Of a stretch of DNA of 64,000 bases, positions 37,974 through 46,704 are shown one piece after another. The stretch spans positions 124,001 through 188,000 of the forward strand of contig CALDYU010000002.1 of NCBI GenBank assembly GCA_937944485.1, read 5' to 3'. Each line of letters starts with the position of its first letter. The first letter of the stretch is position 1. A program made the position numbers and the translations under genes. The DNA is from an uncultured Flavobacteriaceae bacterium. Its GTDB lineage: Bacteria; Bacteroidota; Bacteroidia; Flavobacteriales; Flavobacteriaceae. The notes below the pieces were generated by a model that searched no databases, had not been told where the DNA came from, and saw only the letters and a program-made list of their open reading frames with translations.

Positions 37974-40073
37974 TCAATTCCGATTTACACGATAGGTAAT
38001 TCTTCTGTTGGTAATTACTGAAGTAGGTGGTATCATATTTACAGTAACATCAACGCTCGGATTGTCCGTAGTAATATTTAAATCTGTTTGATCTTGTGAG
38101 TTGGTAACTGTATTTGTATAAACTTGAGAACTCAAATAAACATTAGTTATCAGGGCTTTAGCAGTTAAAGTAAGTGTCTCTAACTGTCCAGGATTTAAGC
38201 CGCCTACGTTCCAATTTGGAGCTGTGAAAGTACCTAATGTAACTGAAGCAGAAACAAATTCTAAACCATCGGGAAGTATATCTGTTAGCACTAAATTTGT
38301 TACGGGTTCATCCCAGAAATTTTCAACAGTTATTGTAAAAGTAACGTCGGTTCCGTCATACACACTATTTTGATCTACTGATTTATTTAAAATTACATCA
38401 GGATCACAATAGTATACAGAAATCGAATTAGAATCATAAGTACAGGGCCCGCGTGTTACTCTAAGAAAGTAATCACCTGCCGTGGAAGCAGTATAACTGC
38501 TTGTGGTTGCACCAGGAATTAAAACACCATCTTCAAACCATTGATATGCATCGAAAATTTCGCCACTTGAAATTTCCAGAACTGCACCTGGCAAACAGTT
38601 ATTTCCTGTAATTGCAAGATCAATGCTTGGCACCGTATCAAAGCCAGAGTAATAGCCAGCAAGACCTCTCGCTCCATTAAAACCTAAGAAGCCTACTGCA
38701 ATAGGCCCAGTAGAATGTACGCTTACGTTGCCTGTTAAACTTGGCAGGTAAAATGTTTTCCAATCCGTCGTTCCGGCAACAGCTGAAGAAGCAGGTAGTG
38801 TAACACTACCACTGCCATCAGTTACGGAGATATTAGTATCAGGAGTTGTAGTTGCTGCAATTATGGTAACTCCTCCAGTTATAGTAACCCCTGCCGCATC
38901 TCTAATATCTGGAATATTGTCCATAAAATCTGAAAGTAGACAGTTTACTGGTGCTACAAAGTTTAATCCTTGGGTATAGGCAGCGGTAGAACCACCAATA
39001 CACTGATAGGCATACACGTCTTTTGATGCTTCTACATACATATTGGAGCCTACCGTGTTGGCAGAAAAGTTGCTACTTGGAATTTCTAAAAAATCTCCTT
39101 CATTTAGCGTTGCCATCGGAGTTGTGGAACCATTTACAAAAATCTGTGTATTGTTTTCCGTTGCGATTATTAAAGGAAATTCTGTCCAGCCATTTGCATT
39201 TCCATTACCACGAACAAAAACATATTCTTTTCCCAATCTATTTTCTGGAACTGGCTGATCAATACCTGCATCGCGATTGGTTGAACCCGCCTGCCTTCCG
39301 TAATTCAAGGAACCATTGCTAATTACAATATTTTTATCTGCTTCTATTGAGGCACCAATCCATCCACGTTCATGGGCCAGAGTGGCCGTATTACCTATAT
39401 AGGTTTCAAAAACAAAAGATTCATTCTCATCTAAGGTAATGGTATAACTATCATCTGTAATTCCTGCACGATTGGTTCCTACTCTAAATTCACAATTTGG
39501 GTCGTAGCCAGAAAGGGTAATAGTGGTATTATCTTCGGTGGCCATAATCCCTAAGGTATTTGATTTAGAAATCTGGGTCCCTAGATTGGGAACACCTCCC
39601 CATTTAAAGCTGGTTCCTAATGCAACGCGACCTTTGGAGGTTAGGGAAGCAGCCTGAGAGCCCGATCTTCCTCGGTAATTTACATAAAAATCATTTCCGC
39701 CAGGGGACTCAAAACGCAAACCTGCAGTCCTTAGAACAACACCAGTACTGTCCGTTCTTACAAGAGTAACATCATTATCTCCATTGCCTAGGACATATTC
39801 TTGTGGGGCCGTATTGGATATGGTAAAATTGGTAATGGGGGTCGTATTGGTTCCTTGAAACACGTTGACTGTAAATGAGGTGGTTTCCGGTGTAGATAAA
39901 TAGATGGATTGTTGTTGAATCGCTTGGTTGTTACTACCCTGCCTTAGAGGTGGCAAATAATGCAAATCACTCAATTGTGCAAAATTCTTACTTCCAAAAA
40001 AGAAGAATAGTAATAGAATACCAATTTGAAAGGGACACTTTGGTCGTAACATTACTCGTAGAATTTCACACAA
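37974..40073 (-). CDS. Large secreted IgGFc-binding-like protein with DUF11 domain
   Basis: About 699 residues; an ATG seven codons in (40052) is an alternative start. A signal peptide (GILLLFFFFGSKNFAQ) is followed by a long Thr/Asn/Gly-rich IgGFc-binding-like region (about 40-480: FYVNYRGRSGSQAASLTSKG, VAYQC-type strands), an Ig-like module (about 490-560: YQWFEDGVLIPGATTSSYTA) and a DUF11 cadherin-like repeat (about 565-680: LNKSVDQNSVYDGTDVTFTI). Such modules build cell-surface adhesins in gliding Bacteroidota. Relatives often end with a T9SS type B sorting domain; here the protein stops shortly after DUF11, so how it is displayed is unclear. Confidence 0.8.
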   Translation of the reverse strand: MCEILRVMLRPKCPFQIGILLLFFFFGSKNFAQLSDLHYLPPLRQGSNNQAIQQQSIYLSTPETTSFTVNVFQGTNTTPITNFTISNTAPQEYVLGNGDNDVTLVRTDSTGVVLRTAGLRFESPGGNDFYVNYRGRSGSQAASLTSKGRVALGTSFKWGGVPNLGTQISKSNTLGIMATEDNTTITLSGYDPNCEFRVGTNRAGITDDSYTITLDENESFVFETYIGNTATLAHERGWIGASIEADKNIVISNGSLNYGRQAGSTNRDAGIDQPVPENRLGKEYVFVRGNGNANGWTEFPLIIATENNTQIFVNGSTTPMATLNEGDFLEIPSSNFSANTVGSNMYVEASKDVYAYQCIGGSTAAYTQGLNFVAPVNCLLSDFMDNIPDIRDAAGVTITGGVTIIAATTTPDTNISVTDGSGSVTLPASSAVAGTTDWKTFYLPSLTGNVSVHSTGPIAVGFLGFNGARGLAGYYSGFDTVPSIDLAITGNNCLPGAVLEISSGEIFDAYQWFEDGVLIPGATTSSYTASTAGDYFLRVTRGPCTYDSNSISVYYCDPDVILNKSVDQNSVYDGTDVTFTITVENFWDEPVTNLVLTDILPDGLEFVSASVTLGTFTAPNWNVGGLNPGQLETLTLTAKALITNVYLSSQVYTNTVTNSQDQTDLNITTDNPSVDVTVNMIPPTSVITNRRITYRVNRN

Positions 40074-40370
40074 AAAAACAGTAGTCAGAAGAATAGTACA
40101 AAGAAATGTTGTGAACTCTATTTATAATGTTGCGTATTGCTTTTTTTAAAATAAACCAATTAAGTACTTTGTGCAAGTCACCTAAATGATATAAGTTACG
40201 AATTATACTGGCAGCGTAAACCTTTCTAGTTGATTGATTTTCCATATTCAATCCGATATATAATTTGTAAACTAACGGACTGAAACTAATTTTTTTTAAA
40301 CAGAAACATCAAACATGTTTATTAAATTAATTGAGGACACTTAATTCGGAATGAGGTTAAAAACGAAAAC
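40074..40370. other. Intergenic region between the adhesin-like gene and tRNA-Met
   Basis: About 300 bases of AT-rich DNA. A 61-codon minus-strand frame (40066-40251) lies here and overlaps the adhesin start, but its composition and overlap make it doubtful. I see no further RNA gene. It probably carries the adhesin promoter, although no consensus TTG-N19-TAnnTTTG was found. Confidence 0.5.
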
Positions 40371-40395
40371 CCTTCCAAAAAATTGGAAGGGTTTT
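40366..40395 (-). terminator. Terminator of tRNA-Met
   Basis: AAAACCCTTCCAA-AAAA-TTGGAAGGGTTTT, a 13-base perfect stem, lies directly 3' of the tRNA on the minus strand. Confidence 0.85.
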
Positions 40396-40399
40396 ATTG

Positions 40400-40473
40400 T
40401 AGCGAGAGTGAGACTTGAACTCACGGCCTCCGGGTTATGAATCCGACGCTCTAACCAGCTGAGCTACCTCGCC
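40400..40473 (-). tRNA. tRNA-Met (anticodon CAU)
   Basis: A 74-nt cloverleaf reads on the minus strand. The acceptor arm is GGCGAGG with TCTCGCT (two G-U pairs). The D-arm is GCTC/GAGC, the anticodon loop has CAT in TTCATAA, and the T-arm is GTGAG-TTCAAGT-CTCAC with discriminator A. CCA is not encoded. The first acceptor pair is G-U rather than a mismatch, so this looks like elongator tRNA-Met; a CAU tRNA-Ile modified by TilS is the alternative. Confidence 0.92.
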
Positions 40474-40499
40474 ATATCTTGTTTTTTATTATGTTTTTT

Positions 40500-40561
40500 G
40501 ACGCTCCCCGCCCGAACGTGCCGTTCGGTACGGGCGGGTAACCAGCTGAGCTACCTCGCCA
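40500..40561 (-). pseudogene. Partial tRNA-Met copy (5' half) split by a GC-rich palindrome
   Basis: Bases 40500-40506 (GACGCTC) and 40539-40561 repeat without change the 30 contiguous bases at 40445-40474, that is, the 5' half of tRNA-Met up to the anticodon stem plus one flanking base. In the copy the two parts are separated by 32 inserted bases (40507-40538). The 3' half of the tRNA is absent, so it cannot fold into a tRNA. Confidence 0.85.
40507..40538. repeat. 32-bp GC-rich REP-like palindrome
   Basis: The outer arms are CCCGCCCG and CGGGCGGG; an alternative inner hairpin is CCGAACG-TGC-CGTTCGG. It is about 75 percent GC, in sharp contrast to the AT-rich surroundings. It sits inside the partial tRNA copy, exactly between GACGCTC and TAACCAG. 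It looks like a mobile or recurrent palindromic element; copies elsewhere in the genome would settle this. Confidence 0.75.
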
Positions 40562-40694
40562 GCTGAATTTAACGGCTGCAAATATATAGTTTAATTCGTT
40601 CTTCATCAACTTTCGATAACTAAAAAATATTCTGGTTGATTTATTTTTTTATCATTGATAAATATATATATTGCCGTTATATACATCAATTAAA

Positions 40695-41078
40695 ATGAGT
40701 GATAAAACAAAATTTCAAATGGAGTTTGTAATACAGGCTTCTCCTCAAATGTTATATCAATATTTAGCTACTCCTTCTGGACTTTCAGAATGGTTTGCGG
40801 ATAATGTGAATTCTCGTGGAGAGAAGTTCATTTTTATATGGGATGGTGCTGAAGAAGAAGCAAAAATGATTAAGCGAAAAAGTGATGAATTTGTAAAATT
40901 TACCTGGGAAGATGCAGATGACGACGCATATTTTGAAATGAAAATCATTGTTGATGAAATCACAAAAGATGTGTCTTTGTTCATCACCGATTTTGCCGAA
41001 GAGGATGAGGTAGAAGAATCTAAAATGCTTTGGACAAATCAGGTATCAAGTTTAAAGCAAGTATTAGGCTCTAAATAA
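40695..41078 (+). CDS. START-like/SRPBCC domain protein
   Basis: A 127-residue small helix-grip protein. I set the start at 40695 (MSDKTKFQMEFVIQASPQML); a reading from 40671 adds eight residues not typical of the family. The sequence YLATPSGLSEWFADNVNSRG and FIFIWDGAEEEAKMI match the flavobacterial START-like domain related to AHSA1/SRPBCC, acidic overall (pI low), with an expected hydrophobic cavity. The ligand is unknown. A hairpin terminator follows directly and abuts the next gene. Confidence 0.85.
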   Translation: MSDKTKFQMEFVIQASPQMLYQYLATPSGLSEWFADNVNSRGEKFIFIWDGAEEEAKMIKRKSDEFVKFTWEDADDDAYFEMKIIVDEITKDVSLFITDFAEEDEVEESKMLWTNQVSSLKQVLGSK

Positions 41079-41107
41079 TACATTTTTTTAATTATAAGTT
41101 ATCTTTG

Positions 41108-41132
41108 AGCCTTGATTTTCAAGGCTTTTTTT
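41108..41132 (+). terminator. Terminator ending at the start codon of the next gene
   Basis: AGCCTTGA-TTT-TCAAGGCT is followed by seven T in a row; the last T is the base before the ATG at 41133. Confidence 0.8.
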
Positions 41133-41987
41133 ATGAGTGTATTTGTCAATTTTAATGGTGAGCTTCTCGATGCTGATCACACTTTTCTAAATTATAAAAA
41201 TCGAGGTTTGCGATACGGGGATTCACTTTTTGAATCGTTTCGCGTAGTTGGTAATACAATATTCTTTTGGGAAGAACACTACTTACGACTCATGGCATCT
41301 ATGCGTGTTTTACGTATGGAAATTCCTATGCATTTCACCATGGAGTTTTTAGAAGAACAAGTTTTAGAAACTATTGCTGCCAACGGAATGGAGGAAAAAG
41401 CCGTTCGAGTACGGTTGACCGTTTTTAGAAATGATGGAGGCCTATACCTGCCTGACACCAATGAAATATCGTATTGTATAGAAGCAAACGAGCTCGAAAG
41501 CTCATTTTATACGCTGAATAACGAAGCTTATGAGGTAGAACTGTATAAAGACTTTTATGTTAATGCCAATATGCTTTCGAATTTAAAGACAAATAATAAA
41601 ATATTGCATGTTTTAGGTAGTATATATGCCAATGAGAATGGCTATCAAAATTGCTTACTTTTAAATAATAACAAGCAAGTTATTGAAGCTCTCAACGGGA
41701 ATTTGTTTCTAGTTCAAGGCAAAAAAATAATTACGCCACCACTTGAAGATGGTTGTTTGAACGGAATTCTTCGAAAGCAATTAGTAGCGATACTTCACAA
41801 AATAGAAGACTATGAATGTGTTGAAACATCAATTTCACCTTTTGATCTACAAAAGGCAGATGAACTTTTTATGACCAACAGTATTGTGGGAATTCAGCCC
41901 ATTACAAAATATCGAAAAAAGTCTTTTGCGCATACCATTTCTAAAGATCTTTTAAGTAAGTTAAATGCTTCGGTGCAATTGGGATAA
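41133..41987 (+). CDS. Class IV aminotransferase (PabC/branched-chain type)
   Basis: A 284-residue PLP enzyme of fold type IV. The start at 41133 (MSVFVNFNGELLDADHTFL) fits the family; a TTG at 41112 lies inside the terminator stem. Visible features: RGLRYGDSLFESFRV near residue 25, the PLP Lys in LSNLKTNNKILHVLG near 152, EALNGNLFLV near 190 and TNSIVGIQPI near 251. It could be aminodeoxychorismate lyase (folate) or a branched-chain or D-amino acid aminotransferase; the sequence alone does not separate these with certainty. Confidence 0.88.
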   Translation: MSVFVNFNGELLDADHTFLNYKNRGLRYGDSLFESFRVVGNTIFFWEEHYLRLMASMRVLRMEIPMHFTMEFLEEQVLETIAANGMEEKAVRVRLTVFRNDGGLYLPDTNEISYCIEANELESSFYTLNNEAYEVELYKDFYVNANMLSNLKTNNKILHVLGSIYANENGYQNCLLLNNNKQVIEALNGNLFLVQGKKIITPPLEDGCLNGILRKQLVAILHKIEDYECVETSISPFDLQKADELFMTNSIVGIQPITKYRKKSFAHTISKDLLSKLNASVQLG

Positions 41988-42085
41988 ATATAGAAGTCCC
42001 TACAACTACAATATTATACTAGTCTAAACTACTAAATGGAAGTAGTTATTTGTCTAACCCACTAACATGTCCAGTAATAAATACA

Positions 42086-42649
42086 CTAGTTCAGACTAGG
42101 GTTTTCTGGTGCATTAGACCATATTAAATAATCACCTCCCAATTCTTCAATTTTTTCCTTCCAAAATGCTACTGATGATTTTTCAATGATTGCGCTTTCG
42201 TAGTTGTTTTTCAATATAATCCATGATTTTGAAGAAAGTTCCTGATCGAGTTGTAATGAAGCCCAACCAGAATATCCTAAGAAAAATCGAATATCATTTT
42301 CTGTAATAGATTTTTGATTGATTAAACGAACTGTAGTTTCAAAATCACCACCCCAATAAATACCATTGGAAATTTCTATACTATTAGCAATCAAGTGTGG
42401 CACTTTATGAATAAAGTATAAATTATCTTGTTCTACAGGCCCACCATTATATACCTGAAAGGGGATTGTAATATCAGTAATTAAATCACTCGTGTTAAAG
42501 TCTAATGGTTTATTTAAAATAAAACCGACTGATCCTTCGTCATTATGCTCAGCCAGTAATACCACTGACCTATTGAATGAGACGTCACCGCTTAAAGTGG
42601 GTTCGGCTATTAGGAGTTTTCCTTTTTTAGGTTTTAGAACAACCATCAA
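42086..42649 (-). CDS. YqgE/AlgH family protein
   Basis: A 187-residue soluble protein: KKGKLLIAEPTLSGDVSFNR at the start, then VVLLAEHNDEGSVGFILNKP (the family signature), YNGGPVEQDNLYFIH near residue 77 and RFFLGYSGWASLQLDQEL near 122. The family was linked to alginate regulation in Pseudomonas, but its biochemical role is unknown. It is preceded on its strand by the hupB-like gene after a terminator, so it is probably transcribed alone. Confidence 0.95.
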   Translation of the reverse strand: MMVVLKPKKGKLLIAEPTLSGDVSFNRSVVLLAEHNDEGSVGFILNKPLDFNTSDLITDITIPFQVYNGGPVEQDNLYFIHKVPHLIANSIEISNGIYWGGDFETTVRLINQKSITENDIRFFLGYSGWASLQLDQELSSKSWIILKNNYESAIIEKSSVAFWKEKIEELGGDYLIWSNAPENPSLN

Positions 42650-42707
42650 TGATATTCGTTAGTTACTCTAAAATAAGATAATTCCTATAAATCCCAAAAA
42701 CTGACCT

Positions 42708-42740
42708 ACAAAAAAAGCATTCGCCAACTGACGAATGCTC
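42708..42740 (-). terminator. Terminator of the HU gene
   Basis: AGCATTCG / CGAATGCT stem with an 8-base loop, then a T-run on the minus strand, 25 bases past the HU stop. Confidence 0.8.
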
Positions 42741-42764
42741 TTAATGTATTGTGTTCGCGTGAAC

Positions 42765-43037
42765 TTAGTTCACAGCTTTACCTAAATCAGCACCTGCTTT
42801 GAACTTAACAACATTTTTAGCTGCAATTTGGATAGTTTTTCCAGTTGATGGGTTTCTACCTTCTCTTGCATTTCTTCTAGTTACAGACCAAGATCCGAAA
42901 CCTACTAAAGATACACGACCTCCTTTTTTAAGAGACCCTTCTACATTTCCTAAAAAAGACTCTAAAGACTTCTTTGCTGCTGCTTTTGTGATGCCAGCAT
43001 CAGCTGCCATTGCATCGATTAATTCTGTTTTGTTCAT
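42765..43037 (-). CDS. HU-family nucleoid DNA-binding protein
   Basis: A 90-residue HU protein that bends and wraps DNA non-specifically as a dimer. MNKTELIDAMAADAGITKAA and the beta-arm signature GFGSWSVTRRNAREGRNPSTGK (residues about 47-68, including the Pro at the tip) are complete. It has a consensus Bacteroidota promoter and its own terminator, as expected for a highly expressed single gene. Confidence 0.97.
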   Translation of the reverse strand: MNKTELIDAMAADAGITKAAAKKSLESFLGNVEGSLKKGGRVSLVGFGSWSVTRRNAREGRNPSTGKTIQIAAKNVVKFKAGADLGKAVN

Positions 43038-43082
43038 AATGTGATTAAATTAATTGTTGTTAAAATAATTTTAAACCTTTAG

Positions 43083-43112
43083 CAAATTTATACGGATTTG
43101 AATTTAACGCAA
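43083..43112 (-). promoter_or_regulatory. Consensus promoter for the HU gene
   Basis: On the minus strand TTG (43110-43112), exactly 19 bases, then TAAATTTG (43083-43090): a full TTG-N19-TAnnTTTG match, 45 bases before the ATG. Confidence 0.8.
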
Positions 43113-43213
43113 ACGAATACTCGCTAAATACCCGTTTTTGTTGATAAGTCAGGGTGTTTGTTGATAAAGTAGGGCTTTTTTGACCTTTCGCGCAGCCCAA
43201 TGATAGTGGTACT

Positions 43214-44161
43214 TTACAAGACTTGGGCAGTTTTTTCTAATTTAAAACCATTTAATACCTCTTTACTTTTCATTTTTCGTTTCCCCGGAAGTTGTATTTC
43301 GAGTAGATTCACATAGCCTTCAGCTACCGCAATTTTAATTTCACTTTTAGTAGCGATGATCATTCCTATTTCGAAATCATGTGATGATTTTTCTATGGTC
43401 GCATTATATATTTTTAAAAGTAAATTGTTACTGCCATTTTTTAAGCTTGTCCATGCACCAGGGTATGGACTTAAGCCGCGAATATGATTATAGATTTCAT
43501 GAATTGGTTTTTGCCAATCGATCTTGCAAGTATCCTTATATATTTTATAGGCCGATTTTAAATCTTTCGATTCTTTTTGTTGTTGAGTTTGCACGTCATC
43601 TTTTTCTATATGTTGTACCGTAGTAAGTACAAGATCGGCTCCAAACTGCATGAGCTTATCATGCAAACTACCCGCGGTATCCTTTTCTGTTATAGGTACT
43701 GTTTCTTGTAGAATGATCTCGCCCGTATCAATTTTATCATCAATAAAGAAGGTAGTTACACCCGTTTCTGTTTCTCCATTCATAATAGCCCAGTTGATCG
43801 GTGCTGCACCTCTATATTGGGGTAGTAGCGAGGCATGCAAGTTAAAAGTGCCATACTCTGGAAGATTCCAAACCACTTTTGGAAGCATTCGAAAAGCGAC
43901 AATAATTTGCAGGTTGGGCTTTAGATCGGCAAGGGTTTTTAAAAAGACCTCACTTTTTAAATTGGTTGGTTGTAAAATCTGTAACCCTTTTTTCACTGCA
44001 AAAGTTTTTACGACAGATTCTTGTATTTTTCTCCCTCGGCCTGCCGGTCGATCTGGAGCGGTTATTACACCTACGACCTTATAGTTGTTTTCAATAAGTT
44101 GTGCCAAGGTATTTACCGCAAATTCCGGAGTACCCATAAATACAATTCTAAGCTTTCTCAT
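43214..44161 (-). CDS. fmt: Methionyl-tRNA formyltransferase
   Basis: Formylates Met-tRNA for initiation. The 315-residue protein has RIVFMGTPEFAVNTLAQLI at the start, the catalytic region FNLHASLLPQYRGAAPINWA near residues 107-126 with Asn108 and His110, and the Asp in DDKIDTGEI near 145; the C-terminal tRNA-binding domain is present (about 210-315). It overlaps the recQ stop by 14 bases. Confidence 0.96.
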   Translation of the reverse strand: MRKLRIVFMGTPEFAVNTLAQLIENNYKVVGVITAPDRPAGRGRKIQESVVKTFAVKKGLQILQPTNLKSEVFLKTLADLKPNLQIIVAFRMLPKVVWNLPEYGTFNLHASLLPQYRGAAPINWAIMNGETETGVTTFFIDDKIDTGEIILQETVPITEKDTAGSLHDKLMQFGADLVLTTVQHIEKDDVQTQQQKESKDLKSAYKIYKDTCKIDWQKPIHEIYNHIRGLSPYPGAWTSLKNGSNNLLLKIYNATIEKSSHDFEIGMIIATKSEIKIAVAEGYVNLLEIQLPGKRKMKSKEVLNGFKLEKTAQVL

Positions 44162-46052
44162 GTGATACTATTTCATACTCGTTTTTTGAATTTATTCGAA
44201 TTTGTTCATCTTCGAGTAGCTCTTGCAAAGTTTTTAAAATGGCATTCTGGCTATACGATAGATGGGCAATCAATTTTCTCGAAGTCCGTGCCTCAAGCCT
44301 TAGATATTGAAGAATATCTTGACTAATTGTTGATACTTCAATTCTTGGCTTATTTTCAACACAAACATCGCAAATTTGGCAGTCTTTTGCTAAAGATTCA
44401 CCAAAGTACTGCAAGAGTTGTTTATTTCTACAAGTTTTATCAGAACTAATGTAATTTAACATGCAGTTTAAATTGTCTTTTTTAATTGCATGTCTTTCTT
44501 TTATCTGTTTTGCAAACACGTTAATGGTGTGATCGTCTTCTCTTGGAACTAAAAATGAAATTTCTAAATCACTATGCTCCGCTGTGTATGTAATAATTTC
44601 ATCTTTTTCTAATTGTTTTAAAATTGCCAGAACTCGTGTTTCTCTTGCATTTGATTTTTTTGCTATTAGTGCTACATTGATTTTGGTTTCAAAATCAAAG
44701 ATACCCCCATAACTTCTTAATATAGTTTGCACTACGGTAACAAGTGCTTGATTGTTATTGAAATAACCTTGTAGTTGCTCTTTGGTCGCTATAAATTGAA
44801 CAGTAGATTTCTTAGTAAATGCCTCGTTCAAGTTAACCACAGAATGTTGATCTAAAAGCTTCAAAGTGTTGTAGGTCAATAAGGAGTTTAAATTGTACGT
44901 GTTACAAAATTCGTTAAAGTTTATTGTAAACGTTTTATCATTGCCTTCCCCATAGGCAATTTGAAAATAATTATTCAATTTTCGATATACTAATTTAAGT
45001 GTTGCAACATCGGGCAACACTCCTATAAACTGTTTATAGGATAAGGCCACATCGGTTTTATTCGTAATCAATATTGCTCGTGCAGGTGCCCCGTCTCTGC
45101 CAGCTCTACCTGCTTCTTGAAAATAATTTTCGATAGCATCTGGAATTTGATAATGTACCACCAATTCAACGTCAGGTTTGTCAATGCCCATTCCAAAGGC
45201 ATTAGTTGCAACCATTATTTTAATGTCATTAGCCAACCACTGCTTCAATCTTTTTTCTTTCTCATGCTTAGAAATGCCACCGTGAAAGAAAGTAGCACTT
45301 AACTTATTGGTATTAAGGTATTGTGTAATTTCTTGTGAAAGACGACGGGTACGAACGTATATTATGGCACTTTTATTTAGGCCCAAACACAATTGTTTAA
45401 GTTTATATCTTTTGTCTTCTTCCCAACAAACTGAAAAGGCAATATTGCTACGCAGAAAAGAATCTTTGAAAATAATAGTTTCAATAAACTTCAAATGATT
45501 TTTTATGTCTATTGCTACAGGTTCGGTGGCCGTAGCTGTTAAAGCAATGATGGGTGTTTCGGGCGCTAGCTCACGCAATACTGAACATGTTAAATAGGCT
45601 GGGCGAAAATCATGCCCCCATTGCGAGATACAGTGCGCTTCATCGATAGCAATTAGATTAATACGCATTTTTTGAATGCGTTCTTGTACAATGTCTTGTT
45701 GTAAGCGCTCAGGAGAGAGGTATAGAAATTTATAATTACCATAAAGACAATTATCTAGTAAAGTACTAAGCTCATTATATGGAATACCACCTGTAAGGGC
45801 TACCGCCTTGATACCCCGGGTTTTTAATTGATCTACTTGATTTTGAATTAAGGCTATTAAAGGTGATATAACAATACAAATTCCTTCTCTAGCCAGAGCA
45901 GGCACTTGATAACAAATTGATTTCCCACCCCCTGTAGGTAATAAGGCAAGTACATCTTTATTTTGAAGTATCGCTTCAATAATATGTTCTTGCGATCCCC
46001 TGAAATGCGAGAATCTCCAATATTGACTTAGAATTTCTTTGGGAGAACGCAT
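44148..46052 (-). CDS. recQ: RecQ family ATP-dependent DNA helicase
   Basis: A 3'-5' helicase in recombination and repair. The 634-residue protein has Walker A LLPTGGGKSICYQVPAL near residue 36, the DEAH box AIDEAHCISQWGHDFRP near 137, TATATEPV, motif VI QEAGRAGRDGAPA near 314, and a RecQ-Ct zinc region with four cysteines (CRNKQLLQYFGE ... CQICDVC, about 540-566). No clear HRDC domain follows; the short tail is helical. Its start overlaps the AAA ATPase stop by one base (TAATG) and its end overlaps fmt. Confidence 0.95.
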   Translation of the reverse strand: MRSPKEILSQYWRFSHFRGSQEHIIEAILQNKDVLALLPTGGGKSICYQVPALAREGICIVISPLIALIQNQVDQLKTRGIKAVALTGGIPYNELSTLLDNCLYGNYKFLYLSPERLQQDIVQERIQKMRINLIAIDEAHCISQWGHDFRPAYLTCSVLRELAPETPIIALTATATEPVAIDIKNHLKFIETIIFKDSFLRSNIAFSVCWEEDKRYKLKQLCLGLNKSAIIYVRTRRLSQEITQYLNTNKLSATFFHGGISKHEKEKRLKQWLANDIKIMVATNAFGMGIDKPDVELVVHYQIPDAIENYFQEAGRAGRDGAPARAILITNKTDVALSYKQFIGVLPDVATLKLVYRKLNNYFQIAYGEGNDKTFTINFNEFCNTYNLNSLLTYNTLKLLDQHSVVNLNEAFTKKSTVQFIATKEQLQGYFNNNQALVTVVQTILRSYGGIFDFETKINVALIAKKSNARETRVLAILKQLEKDEIITYTAEHSDLEISFLVPREDDHTINVFAKQIKERHAIKKDNLNCMLNYISSDKTCRNKQLLQYFGESLAKDCQICDVCVENKPRIEVSTISQDILQYLRLEARTSRKLIAHLSYSQNAILKTLQELLEDEQIRINSKNEYEIVSHEKA

Positions 46053-46618
46053 TACTTTTTACTATTTATATGTGCTAAAATAAAAGCAACGCGGTTTGCA
46101 ATACTATCTTTAGGCACCTCAATCACTTGGTACCCTAATGATGTATAAGTGCTGTGCAAGCATTGATATACTTTAAGGGACTCATCATAGGTTTCAAATC
46201 GTTCGCTATCCACACGATGAATGGCTTTCCACGGAGGCATTAAAAAAATGAAACCGTAGCGATGGTCTAAACAAGCTTTAGTATAACTGTTATCATAGCT
46301 TTGTTCGAAACAATCCATATATGCAAGAACATCGGGTATACCTCGATCAAAAAAAATGAATTTTTGGTTTGTCTTTTGAATAGATTCGTATTGCGAAATA
46401 CGAGCCTCTAGTATAGCTTGATTAAAGGCTTTCGGATCTGCTACAGAAACAATGGGGTTCGATGTGAATTGCTGCTCATGATTGCTGTCCTTCTCCATAG
46501 CAGTCATCGTTCGAATTATTTCATGAAGACAAGTGTATCCCGCAGCTTCTAAAGCATTAATTACTGCCGTTTTTCCAGTGCTCGGCCCACCAGTAATGAC
46601 TATTTTTTTTGAAATCAA
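46052..46618 (-). CDS. AAA_28-type ATPase/kinase
   Basis: About 188 residues with a P-loop at the N-terminus: KKIVITGGPSTGKTAVINAL. A Walker B-like FFDRGIPDVLAY lies near residue 92. This is the AAA_28 family, some members of which resemble nucleoside or nicotinamide-ribose kinases (NadR-like). I choose the TTG at 46618 because it places the beta strand and P-loop at the very N-terminus and a TACTTTTG -7-like element lies just upstream (46636-46643); the frame is open to an ATG at 46672. It is coupled to recQ by TAATG. Confidence 0.78.
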   Translation of the reverse strand: MISKKIVITGGPSTGKTAVINALEAAGYTCLHEIIRTMTAMEKDSNHEQQFTSNPIVSVADPKAFNQAILEARISQYESIQKTNQKFIFFDRGIPDVLAYMDCFEQSYDNSYTKACLDHRYGFIFLMPPWKAIHRVDSERFETYDESLKVYQCLHSTYTSLGYQVIEVPKDSIANRVAFILAHINSKK

Positions 46619-46680
46619 GATGAAAAATTCTATTACAAAAGTACATAAACGGGTCATACCAAAAAATAGCATAGATGGCT

Positions 46681-46688
46681 TACCTTTG
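46681..46688 (+). promoter_or_regulatory. -7 element for the DUF493 gene
   Basis: TACCTTTG matches TAnnTTTG 16 bases before the ATG at 46705. No TTG is at the ideal distance. Confidence 0.4.
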
Positions 46689-46704
46689 TAAAAAGTAATT
46701 TCTT

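Noticed and set aside
40066-40251. 61-codon minus-strand ORF upstream of the adhesin-like gene
   Set aside because: It overlaps the adhesin start in another frame, has no recognisable domain and no plausible promoter or start context.
40474-40499. Second complete tRNA gene beside tRNA-Met
   Set aside because: The second copy covers only the 5' half and is split by an insertion; the anticodon loop and T-arm are absent.
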